NCBI GenBank assembly: GCA_020632715.1 | Contig: JACKFA010000001.1 | Span: 1,426,001 to 1,490,000 of the forward strand | Source: Deltaproteobacteria bacterium | GTDB taxonomy: Bacteria > Myxococcota_A > UBA9042 > PHBI01 | Reading direction: 5' to 3' | DNA length: 64,000 nt | Shown here: one piece after another, positions 36,723 through 45,604 of the stretch | Numbering within the stretch: the first letter of the stretch is position 1 | Layout of the letters: each line of letters opens with the position of its first letter | Made by a program: the position numbers and the translations under genes | The notes under the pieces: generated by a model | The model's input: only the letters and a program-made list of their open reading frames with translations | Told to the model about the DNA's origin: nothing | Databases searched by the model: none

Positions 36723-36750
36723 TCGCGCGCGGACCCCACGCGCTTCTTAT

Positions 36751-36911
36751 TTACGGCGCGCAAGCAGCTGGAGCCGTCCACCGCCGGCCTCCTCACCGCC
36801 TGCCGTCGTCGTCGATGCTCGGCGCACCTATGGGTGCGCCTCCGCTCTCCTCCTAGGCAGACGGCGAGGACGCTCGACGGCGGCCGGGCTCCAGCCACTT
36901 GCGCGCCGTAA
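36751..36911. repeat. Structured element C (161 nt)
   Basis: 25-nt terminal inverted repeats with only two mismatched positions: TTACGGCGCGCAAG plus GCTGGAGCC (36751-36775) against GGCTCCAGC plus CTTGCGCGCCGTAA (36887-36911). A perfect central hairpin GGCGCACC-TATG-GGTGCGCC lies at 36821-36840. Length and plan equal elements A and B, but their two conserved 9-mers are not present, so it is a relative by architecture only. It lies between the ABC permease and the secreted Cys-rich protein. Confidence 0.65.
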
Positions 36912-36989
36912 TTACACCCTGTGAAGCCCTCCCCGATGTCGCGCGTTGGTGAGGGGTCGCGCTCACCGTCGTCACCGGGAGCATCGCCC

Positions 36990-37805
36990 ATGCGCCCTCT
37001 CGCCCTCTCGATCCTCGTCCTGGTCGCCCTCATCGCCCCCGCGGCCTCGGCCGACGTCCCCGCGTGGGTCGACGGGCCGTCGTTCCGCGCCTTCTGCGAC
37101 ACGCTGCGCGAGAAGACGGCGTGCCCGGGGTGCAGCTGCGAGGCGATGACGCAGTCGCCCCCGACGGCCGGCATGGACGGCGCCTCCGGATTCGGGACGG
37201 GGCTCGTGGTGCGCCTCGCCGGCGCCCAGGCGGACGGGCGGATCAACTTCGACCAGCTGCGGGTCGCCCTCGGGAGCGAAGGGAAGCTCGTCGACGCCGG
37301 CGTCATCGGCGAGGCGTCGTACCCGGCGGACGGCCGGACCTACGGCGCCGTCGAGGTGCTCGAGAGCGCGCAGCGCGTCGACATGTGCCCCGGGATGTGC
37401 CCGCACGAGCCGGTGGGGGTGGCGCACGTCTTCGAGGTGCGGACGAGCTGGACCACCCCCGACGACGCGCGCCCCGACCGCGGCGACATCCGCACGACGA
37501 CCGAGCTCGTCGCGTGCTTCGCCCCCGACGAGAAGACCCCGGGCTGCTGGCTGACACCGATCGGCGCGGGCACCGGGACGTGGCAATACGACCTGACCGG
37601 CGAGGGGAACGAGAAGCGGCGGGACAAGGCGACGTGGTCGCGGAGCTACCGGCTGAGCCCCTCGGGGGAGGTGACGCTCACGCTCGGCAAGCCCAAGGGG
37701 AAGCTCCCGGCGGAGCTCGCGACGAAGGCGATGGCGGCGCTGCCGACGAGGCTCCACCTGCGCGACCTGCTGACCCGCCCCGGCACGCGCCCGGCGGCGC
37801 GCTGA
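36990..37805 (+). CDS. Secreted Cys-rich protein, function unknown
   Basis: 271 residues with a cleavable signal (LSILVLVALIAPAASA). The mature part has clustered Cys (TACPGCSCEAM; RVDMCPGMCPHEP; VACFAPDEKTPGCWL), suggesting a disulfide-stabilised extracellular domain. The last half shows beta strands with a WQYDLTGEGNEKRR loop. No known family recognised. ATG 36990 immediately precedes the signal; an upstream in-frame GTG at 36921 would add an unlikely tail. Converges with the epimerase gene. Confidence 0.72.
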   Translation: MRPLALSILVLVALIAPAASADVPAWVDGPSFRAFCDTLREKTACPGCSCEAMTQSPPTAGMDGASGFGTGLVVRLAGAQADGRINFDQLRVALGSEGKLVDAGVIGEASYPADGRTYGAVEVLESAQRVDMCPGMCPHEPVGVAHVFEVRTSWTTPDDARPDRGDIRTTTELVACFAPDEKTPGCWLTPIGAGTGTWQYDLTGEGNEKRRDKATWSRSYRLSPSGEVTLTLGKPKGKLPAELATKAMAALPTRLHLRDLLTRPGTRPAAR

Positions 37806-37814
37806 CGTCACGAA

Positions 37815-38798
37815 TCAGGCGCGGAGCTCGCGGTCGGCGCTCCCCTGCGGCACCAGCGCGCCGGCCGCCGCGCGATACCAGGCGAGGGTGCGCGCGAGCC
37901 CGACGCGGAGCTCGGTCGCCGGGCCGAGGCCGAGCTCGGCCACGGCGCGGGAGCGGTCGGCCCACGTGAGCGCGACGTCGCCGGGGCGGGGCGGCAGGCG
38001 GGTCACGGGGAGCTCGGCGCCGACGAGCTCGCCGAGGGTGGCGACCACCTCCGCGAGCGAGCGCGGCGCGCCGGCGCCGAGGTTCCAGAGGCCGGCGCGG
38101 CGACGGTCGAGGGCGGCGAGGAGCCCGTCGACCACGTCGTCGACGTAGGTCCAGTCGCGCTGGGCGGAGAGATCGCCCGTGATCGGCAGCGGCGCCCCCG
38201 CGAGCGCCGCGAGCGCGAAGCGGCAGAGCGCGAGATCGGGGCGCAGCCGCGGCCCGTAGACCGCGAACGGGCGCACCACGGCGACGCTCGGGGTCGCGCG
38301 CGCGAACGCCTCGCAGACCGCCTCCATGACGCGCTTCGAGGCGGCGTAGGGGGAGGTCGCCGGGGCGAGGGCGTCGTCCTCACGAAACGGGCCGTCGGCG
38401 CGGTCCCCGTAGACGGTGGAGCTCGAGGCGACCACGACGTGGCCGACGCCGGCGGCGCGGGCGCCGGCGAGGACCGAGGCGGTGCCGACGACGTTGACGT
38501 CGTGGTAGAGGCGCGCGAGCCGCCGCGAGGCTGGGACGCTCCCGAGGCCGGCGAGGTGGAGGACGGCGTCGGCGCCCGGGAGCGCGGCGGCGAGCGCGGC
38601 CGGATCGCGCACGTCGCCGTGGATCGCGCGGAGCGGCCCGTGGGCGGCGGCCCAGGCGAGGTTCTCGCGCTTCGGCGCGGCGGCGTAGGGGAGCTCGGCG
38701 AGGGCGTCGAGCACGACGACCTCGTCGCCGCGGGCGAGCAGACGGACGACGGCGGCCGAGCCGATGAAGCCGGCGCCTCCGGTGACGACGATGCGCAT
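37815..38798 (-). CDS. NAD-dependent epimerase/dehydratase (extended SDR)
   Basis: 327 residues. Rossmann motif MRIVVTGGAGFIGSAAV, DVRD adenine-binding block, catalytic Ser in VVASSSTVYG and Tyr-x3-Lys in PYAASKRVM, substrate-side block VVRPFAVYGPRLRPDLA and YVDDVVDGLL. This is the GalE/RmlB-like sugar-nucleotide class; WcaG-type UDP-glucose or UDP-glucuronate epimerase is the best guess. No other polysaccharide genes are adjacent. ATG 38798. Confidence 0.9.
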   Translation of the reverse strand: MRIVVTGGAGFIGSAAVVRLLARGDEVVVLDALAELPYAAAPKRENLAWAAAHGPLRAIHGDVRDPAALAAALPGADAVLHLAGLGSVPASRRLARLYHDVNVVGTASVLAGARAAGVGHVVVASSSTVYGDRADGPFREDDALAPATSPYAASKRVMEAVCEAFARATPSVAVVRPFAVYGPRLRPDLALCRFALAALAGAPLPITGDLSAQRDWTYVDDVVDGLLAALDRRRAGLWNLGAGAPRSLAEVVATLGELVGAELPVTRLPPRPGDVALTWADRSRAVAELGLGPATELRVGLARTLAWYRAAAGALVPQGSADRELRA

Positions 38799-38896
38799 TG
38801 GCTCTCGAAGGTAGCGCGGGGGCGACGGGAGGCGCAACGGGCGCCGCCGGTGATCTTTCGGTGACGGATCCCCCGCCTCTCTGCCAATCATGGGGC

Positions 38897-39454
38897 GTGG
38901 TCCTCCGCGCTCCCGAGCCGCCGCCGGCGAAGTCGCCGCCGCGCCCCGACGTCCGCGCCATCTATGGCGCGGAGTTCGCGTGGGTCTATCGCACGCTGCG
39001 CCGCCTCGGCGGGCGCGAGCGGGACCTCGAGGATCTCGCGCACGACGTGTTCGTCGTCGTGCACCGCCGCCTCGACGACTACGATCCGCGGCGCCCGCTG
39101 CGGCCGTGGCTCATGGGGATCGCCTTCCGCGTCGTGAGCGACTACCGCCGCCGCGCCGGCTTCCGCGCGGAGGAGCTCAGCGAGGACGTCGCCGACACGG
39201 CGTGGGCCCCGCGGCAGGAGGAGGCGGTCGCCGAGCGGGACCGCCGCGAGCTCGTCCTCGAGGCGCTCGAGGCGCTCGATCTCGATCAGCGCGCCGTCTT
39301 CGTCGCGCACGAGCTCGACGGCACGGCGATGCCCGAGCTCGCCGAGGCGCTCGGCGTCAGCGTGAACACCCTGTATTCGAGGCTCCGGCTCGGGCGGCAG
39401 CGCTTCGCCGCCGCGGTCGGGCGCCTCACCGCAGCCGGAGGGAGATCCGTATGA
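38897..39454 (+). CDS. ECF RNA polymerase sigma factor
   Basis: 185 residues. Region 2 (RDLEDLAHDVFVVVHRRLDD, RPLRPWLMGIAFRVVSDYRR) and region 4 (LDLDQRAVFVAHELDGTAMP, LGVSVNTLYSRLRLGRQRF). It directs transcription of an extracytoplasmic-stress or surface regulon and is presumably held by the membrane protein of the next gene, whose ATG overlaps its stop (ATGA). GTG 38897 is chosen; the longer ORF begins in the neighbouring gene's promoter. Confidence 0.9.
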   Translation: MVLRAPEPPPAKSPPRPDVRAIYGAEFAWVYRTLRRLGGRERDLEDLAHDVFVVVHRRLDDYDPRRPLRPWLMGIAFRVVSDYRRRAGFRAEELSEDVADTAWAPRQEEAVAERDRRELVLEALEALDLDQRAVFVAHELDGTAMPELAEALGVSVNTLYSRLRLGRQRFAAAVGRLTAAGGRSV

Positions 39455-40318
39455 GCGATCTCGAGCCGATCTCGCCACACCTCGAGGCGCTCCTCGCCGC
39501 AGAACGGGACGCGCCGCCCCCGCCGGCCGGGGTCGCGAGCCGCGTGTGGGCGCGCGTGGAGGGGACCGTCGGGCCCGCCGCCGCGGGAGCCGGGGCCGGC
39601 GCCCACGGCGCGAGCGCGCCGCCTCGCCGGGGGCGGCGGGGTGGCGCTGAAGATCGTGGCCTTCGTCGTGGCCGCCGGTGGGCTCATCAGGGGGGGCGGT
39701 GTGGCTCGCGTCGAGCGTGGCGCCGCCTCGCCCGCAGATCGCCGCGGCGCCGTCGTCAGCGCCCGGCGTGCCGGCCGCCACGGTGAGCCCCGACGTCGCC
39801 GCGACGCCGGCCACGCCGCCTCCCGAGGCCGAGCCGACGGCGCCGACGGAGGAGCCACCGGCGTTCGCGCCCGCCGAGGCGCCGCCGATCGCGGAGGCGC
39901 CAGCGGTCGTCGCGGCGCCGGCCTCGCCGGCGGTCGCGGCGCCGGCCGCGGAGGCCGAGGCCCCGCCCGCGGAGGCCGAGGCGCCCCGGAGGCCGGCCGC
40001 CCCCAGCGCGCGCACACGGCGGCGGCCCCCACGGGCTCCGGCGAGCCCGCGGAGGCGCCCGCGGGCGGTCTCGCGGCCGAGGTCGCCCTCATCGACGCGG
40101 CCCGGGCGGCGCTCGCCCGCGGTGACGCGCCCGCCGCGCTCGCCGCGCTCGCCGAGCACGCGCGGGTCTTCCCGGCCGGTCAGCTCGCCGAGGAGCGCGA
40201 TCTCCTGCGCTATCGCGCGCTCCGCGCCTCGGGCGACGCGGCCGCGGCGCAGAAGGCGGCCGCCGCGTTCCGCGAGCGCTACCCGAAGAGCATCCACGGG
40301 GCCGAGCTCGGCCCCTGA
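39451..40318 (+). pseudogene. Anti-sigma-like membrane protein with Pro/Ala linker and TPR-like tail, frameshifted
   Basis: Start ATG 39451 overlaps the sigma stop. The N-terminus SDLEPISPHLEALLAAERDA resembles anti-sigma cytoplasmic domains. After a break near 39640 comes a TM segment (ALKIVAFVVAAGGLI), after a G7 run near 39690 a Pro/Ala/Glu linker of about 100 residues, and after a break near 40000 a helical tail AEVALIDAARAALARGDAPA ending FRERYPKSIHGAEL. Myxobacterial sigma partners of this plan are common. The breaks lie at G/C runs and are probably sequence errors. Confidence 0.68.
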
Positions 40319-40357
40319 CGGACGCCGGGGGCGCGCGCGCGCGACGCGACGGGAGGC

Positions 40358-40386
40358 TTGTCAGCGGCGGCCGTGTTCGCTATCTG
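40358..40386 (+). promoter_or_regulatory. Sigma-70-type promoter of the SGNH-like gene
   Basis: TTGTCA (40358-40363), 17-bp spacer, TATCTG (40381-40386), 39 bp before ATG 40425. Confidence 0.5.
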
Positions 40387-40424
40387 GGCCGGGTTCTGAG
40401 CCCGTCCACGCCGCCGGAGCCCCC

Positions 40425-41441
40425 ATGCGCCACCTCCCAGCCCTCGTCGCCCTCGCCGCCCTCCCCCTCGCCGCCGCGCCCGCGCGCGCCGAGCGCGGCT
40501 CCTGGCGCTTCCACGACGACACCCGCCCCATCAAGGCCGTCGTCGTCGGCGGCTCCGTCACCGCGTGGCCGAAGGGCAACTTCGGGAGCTTCATCGAGGC
40601 CGCGTGCCCCCGCGTCGAGGTCGCCCTCAAGGGCAAGGAGCGCCTCGGCTCGGCCGCCCTCCGCGACCGCTTCGTCGAGCAGGTCGTCAAGAACCCCTAC
40701 GTGAAGGCGAAGGACCACGAGGCGCTCTGGCTCATCTTCCAGAGCGGCCTCAACAGCATCGCGAGCCCCGAGCAGACCAACTACGACGCCGCCGCCGTCT
40801 ACCGCATCGCCCACGAGCACGGCCTCGAGGTCCTCGCGCTCACCGTCGGCCCCTGGGGCGCCACGAGCGACAAGCGCCGCTGGGCCTGGGCGAACGCCCT
40901 CGCCTACAAGCACTACACGCAGCTCGCGGTCGACTTCGTCCTCGGCCGCCTGACCCCCGCCGAGGCCTTCGGGAAGCTCGCCAAGGGCCGCGACTCCGCC
41001 GACTGGCTCCCGGCCGAGCGCCCCGACATCGCCGTCGATCTCTACGACTCCCCGCTCCGCGACAAGGACGCGCCGCTCCAGGACGAGGCCACCGCCGCGC
41101 GGCAGGTCGCCATCCACAAGGCCGTGAAGGCCGAGCTCAAGGGGCTCGACGAGGCCGCCCGCGCCGCGCGCCTCGCGGCGCTGACGGCGCAGGTGCGCGA
41201 GATGCCGCGCTGGTTCATGAAGAAGGAGCTCCACAGCTTCGACCACATCCACCCGAACATGGAGGGGCACCGGCTGATGGCGGAGACCATCTGCCCGAAG
41301 CTCCCGGCGGCGTGGCGCTGCGACTGCAAGGCCATCGCCGGCATGTCGTGGAACCCGAAGGGCGGCGGCCTCATCCCGAAGGTCGAGCTCGGCGACGCGG
41401 GGGCGCCCGCGGCGCCTGCCGCCACGGCGCCCGCGAAGTAG
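40425..41441 (+). CDS. Secreted SGNH/GDSL-hydrolase-like protein
   Basis: 338 residues with a signal peptide (LVALAALPLAAAPARA). Block I is present as KAVVVGGSVTAWPKGNF, where the nucleophile Ser lies in GGS instead of GDS. FQSGLNSIASPEQTNYDAAA resembles block III (G-x-N). HSFDHIHPNMEGHRLMAE is a clear block V with the D-x-x-H pair (DHIH). So the catalytic set Ser, Asn, Asp, His is plausible. A C-terminal Cys pair (CDCKAIAG) and Ala/Pro tail follow. Substrate unknown; esterases of this fold act on acylated polysaccharides and lipids. ATG 40425. Confidence 0.75.
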   Translation: MRHLPALVALAALPLAAAPARAERGSWRFHDDTRPIKAVVVGGSVTAWPKGNFGSFIEAACPRVEVALKGKERLGSAALRDRFVEQVVKNPYVKAKDHEALWLIFQSGLNSIASPEQTNYDAAAVYRIAHEHGLEVLALTVGPWGATSDKRRWAWANALAYKHYTQLAVDFVLGRLTPAEAFGKLAKGRDSADWLPAERPDIAVDLYDSPLRDKDAPLQDEATAARQVAIHKAVKAELKGLDEAARAARLAALTAQVREMPRWFMKKELHSFDHIHPNMEGHRLMAETICPKLPAAWRCDCKAIAGMSWNPKGGGLIPKVELGDAGAPAAPAATAPAK

Positions 41442-41495
41442 CCGGGCGCTCTGCCTGCCCGCTCCTCGCTCGGCGCGGCCCGGCCCGGCTCCCGC

Positions 41496-42206
41496 TCAGG
41501 GCGCCGGCGCCTCGGGGCAGGTGACGTCGTTGTCGCGCAGCAGGTGGTCGAGGAGCTTCACGTCGTCCGTCCGGAGCGCGCCGCGGTGGGCGTCGGCGAA
41601 GCAGAGGTGCGGCCGCGCCGGGTCGGGATCGCCGAGCTCCGCGTAGGCCTCGGCGAGGTGGAGCCGGTTCTCGGCGTTCCCGGGGTAGCGCTCGGCGAGC
41701 TCCTCGAGCAGCTCGATGCCGGTCTCCGAGTCGCCGTGCTGCACCATATAGGCGGGCGCGTAGACGTAGAGGGTGCCGAGCATGCGCTGCGCTGCGCCCT
41801 CGCGGAAGGCGTCGTCGAAGCTCCGCGAGAGGCGCGCGTAGTGCTCGAGCTCGCGGATCAGATCCGGCGCGTTGAGGCCCTTCAGCTGCGCGACCCGCCC
41901 GGCCGCCGCGGCGCGGGCGAAGGCGTCCTCGGCGGTCTTCGGCATGGGGCGCTGCGAGATGACCCAGTAGGTGAACTCGCGGTCGGACGCCCCGTCCCGC
42001 CCCTCGGCGACGAGCGCCTCGAGCGCGTCGGACAGGGCGAGCGACGGCGCGTCGCGGTCGCGCAGCTCACGCAGCGAGAGCGCCACCTTCGACTCGTCGG
42101 GCGCGGATCGCCCGTAGACGCAGCCGCTCGCGAGCGCCGCGCACAGGGACAGGGCCAGCCACCCGAGGGCGGCCGCCGCCGCTCGCACCGATCGCCGCGG
42201 GCTCAT
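41496..42206 (-). CDS. TPR-containing lipoprotein, function unknown
   Basis: 236 residues. Lipoprotein signal LALSLCAALASGCVYG (Cys near 29), then a helical body with one recognisable TPR-like unit, LEELAERYPGNAENRLHLAEAYAELGD. ATG 42206 overlaps the stop of the upstream PhnD-like gene (ATGA), so the two form an operon and probably act together at the inner or outer membrane face. No enzyme motif. Confidence 0.78.
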   Translation of the reverse strand: MSPRRSVRAAAAALGWLALSLCAALASGCVYGRSAPDESKVALSLRELRDRDAPSLALSDALEALVAEGRDGASDREFTYWVISQRPMPKTAEDAFARAAAAGRVAQLKGLNAPDLIRELEHYARLSRSFDDAFREGAAQRMLGTLYVYAPAYMVQHGDSETGIELLEELAERYPGNAENRLHLAEAYAELGDPDPARPHLCFADAHRGALRTDDVKLLDHLLRDNDVTCPEAPAP

Positions 42207-43045
42207 CACGGACGCGCGAGATCCTTGCCTCGATACTCGCGGATGATCTCCGCGTACGGCGCCGCGCCCGACGCCTTGAGCCCCTGGATCCCGATGTCCG
42301 CGCAGACGGCCTTGCCGTCGCCCTCGCACACCTTCGGCAGCGCCGCCTGGAAGCGCGCGACGAGCGCCGCGTCGGCGCCCGGGAGGCTCACGACCGGGAG
42401 CGCGGGGAGCTTCTCGCTCGACCACACCACGTTCAGCGCGCCCCCGCCGTCGATGCTCGCGAGCGTGGCCTTCTGCGCGTCGTCGATGAGCGCGCAGGCG
42501 GCCTCGTCGCGGGTGACGGCCTTCAAGGTCTGCACGGGGCGCTGCATCGGCGTCGCCTTGAAGTCGGCGAGGCGCATCGCGCCGCCGAAGAGCACGTGCT
42601 CGACGAAGCGCGCGTCGTCGAGGTGGTTGCTCGCGAGGGCCTTCCCCTTGCAGGCGGCGAGGTCCTTGCCCTTCGACACGATGAAGTACTGCCCGCCGCC
42701 AGCGGCCTGGGCGGTCGCCTGGCCGACGACCGCGAGCTTCTGCGCCTCCTCGAGCGCGAGGAAGGCGCCGACGCTGAAGAGGCCGAACGCCGGCTTCTCG
42801 GCGGCGATGTACTCGAGCGCGGCCGCCTCGCGCGTGACGTAGCGGCTCTCGATCGCCGAGAAGCCCGCCTCCTTCGCGACCACGGCGAGCAGGCGGTCGA
42901 GGTACTGCTGGGCGCGGGCGCCGCCGACGCCGTTCTCGAGGTACACGACCACCTTGATGGGACCGGCCGGCGCCGCCGCCGACGCGTGCGCCGGAGCGAG
43001 GGCCAGGGTCGCGAGCAGGACGGCCTTCGTGAGCGTTTTCAGCAT
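42206..43045 (-). CDS. PhnD/SsuA/transferrin-type periplasmic binding protein
   Basis: 279 residues. Signal peptide (AVLLATLALAPAHASAA). The body shows the bilobed-binding pattern: KVVVYLENGVGGARAQQYLD, FGLFSVGAFLALEEAQ, CKGKALASNHLDDARFVEHV, ALIDDAQKATLASI and LPVVSLPGADAALVARFQAAL. This is the phosphonate-binding-like family, but no ATPase or permease is adjacent, so it may be a solute sensor or work with the overlapping TPR lipoprotein (41496-42206). ATG 43045. A short direct-repeat tract of GGACTTC/GGACAC units lies upstream at about 43078-43120. Confidence 0.8.
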   Translation of the reverse strand: MLKTLTKAVLLATLALAPAHASAAAPAGPIKVVVYLENGVGGARAQQYLDRLLAVVAKEAGFSAIESRYVTREAAALEYIAAEKPAFGLFSVGAFLALEEAQKLAVVGQATAQAAGGGQYFIVSKGKDLAACKGKALASNHLDDARFVEHVLFGGAMRLADFKATPMQRPVQTLKAVTRDEAACALIDDAQKATLASIDGGGALNVVWSSEKLPALPVVSLPGADAALVARFQAALPKVCEGDGKAVCADIGIQGLKASGAAPYAEIIREYRGKDLARP

Positions 43046-43293
43046 GGAGCGAGCTTCCTTCGGGGGCGACGCGTCATCGGACTTCGGACTTCGGACTGGG
43101 GACTCGGACACGGACACAACGTCCTGAGCCGGGCGTCGGCTTCCTCGCCGTGGGGAGCGGGGAGCGCGGCCGGGTGCGAGACGCACACGCGGTCGCGACA
43201 TTTACCATGGGGACGCGCGCCGAGAAACCCAAGCCGGGCGCCTCCGCCACGACACCCCTGAAACCGGCTGGCCCGCGCGGCGCGAGCGCGCCC

Positions 43294-44689
<1,396 letters not shown>

Positions 44690-44730
44690 GTCCCCCGGAT
44701 ACCACGCGCGGGCGGCGCGCGTCACCGCCG

Positions 44731-45465
44731 TCACAGGACGTGGAGCGCCTTGTTCATGAAGACGAGGCCGACGATGAAGAGGACGGCGAGGAGCCCGCGC
44801 TGGAAGGTGCGCTGGTCGATGCGCGCGTAGAGGCGGGCGCCGACCCAGACGCCCGCGACGACGGCGGGGAGGACGATGGCGGTCAGGCGCAGCACGTCCG
44901 GCGTCATGCGGCCGGTGGTGGCGTGGCCGACGATCGCGAGGACGGACGTCAGGGCGAAGAGCACCTGCAGCGTGGCCTTGGTGGCGTCCTTCGACCAGTC
45001 CTTCATGGTGACGTAGACGGCGAGCGGGGGGCCGCCGGTGTTGAAGGCGCCGCCGAGGACGCCGCTCAGGAGGCCCGCGAGGTAGCCCCAGCGGTCGGAG
45101 ACGTGCCTCCCGCCGAGGCGCGCGGCGAACGTGAGCGACCACATGACGTAGGCGACGAGGAAGACGCCGAGGGTGAGGCGGATCCAGCGCGGATCGACCG
45201 TCGTGAGGAAGGCGATGCCGAGCGGCACGCCGACGACGAGGCCGACGAGGAGCGGGCGGAGGCGGGTCCACGAGACGTGGGCGCGGACCTGCCACGCGAT
45301 GAACGCGGCGACGCAGAGCGAGTAGATGGCGACGAGGGGGATCGCCACGAGCTCTGGGACGAGCAGCGGCAGGAGGCCCATCGCGACGAGGCCGAAGCCG
45401 AAGCCGACGACCCCCTGGGTGAAGGCGGCGAGGAACACGATCCCCGCGACTCCGAGCTCCTGCAC
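44731..45465 (-). CDS. TauE/SafE-family sulfite/organic-anion exporter
   Basis: 244 residues, eight predicted membrane segments in two halves. The first repeat has FLAAFTQGVVGFGFGLVAMG and the second GLLSGVLGGAFNTGGPPLAV, the family's duplicated G-x-G-G-x motif. LFALTSVLAIVGHATTGRMT and the C-terminal LLAVLFIVGLVFMNKAL complete it. Probably exports a small sulfur- or carbon-containing anion. GTG 45465 with AAGGAGC five nt upstream. 41 bp upstream of the ClC gene in the same direction, so probably one operon of two anion transporters. Confidence 0.88.
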   Translation of the reverse strand: MQELGVAGIVFLAAFTQGVVGFGFGLVAMGLLPLLVPELVAIPLVAIYSLCVAAFIAWQVRAHVSWTRLRPLLVGLVVGVPLGIAFLTTVDPRWIRLTLGVFLVAYVMWSLTFAARLGGRHVSDRWGYLAGLLSGVLGGAFNTGGPPLAVYVTMKDWSKDATKATLQVLFALTSVLAIVGHATTGRMTPDVLRLTAIVLPAVVAGVWVGARLYARIDQRTFQRGLLAVLFIVGLVFMNKALHVL

Positions 45466-45604
45466 GCGACGCTCCTTGCCCGCTGGCGACGGCTGCCGAC
45501 GGGGGACTACCACGGCGCGTCCCGCGCGCCTACCGCGTACCGTCGCCGCGAATGGCGCGGGACGGCGCTTGATCTCGCCCGGAGCGGCGCGTCATAAGTG
45601 CGGT

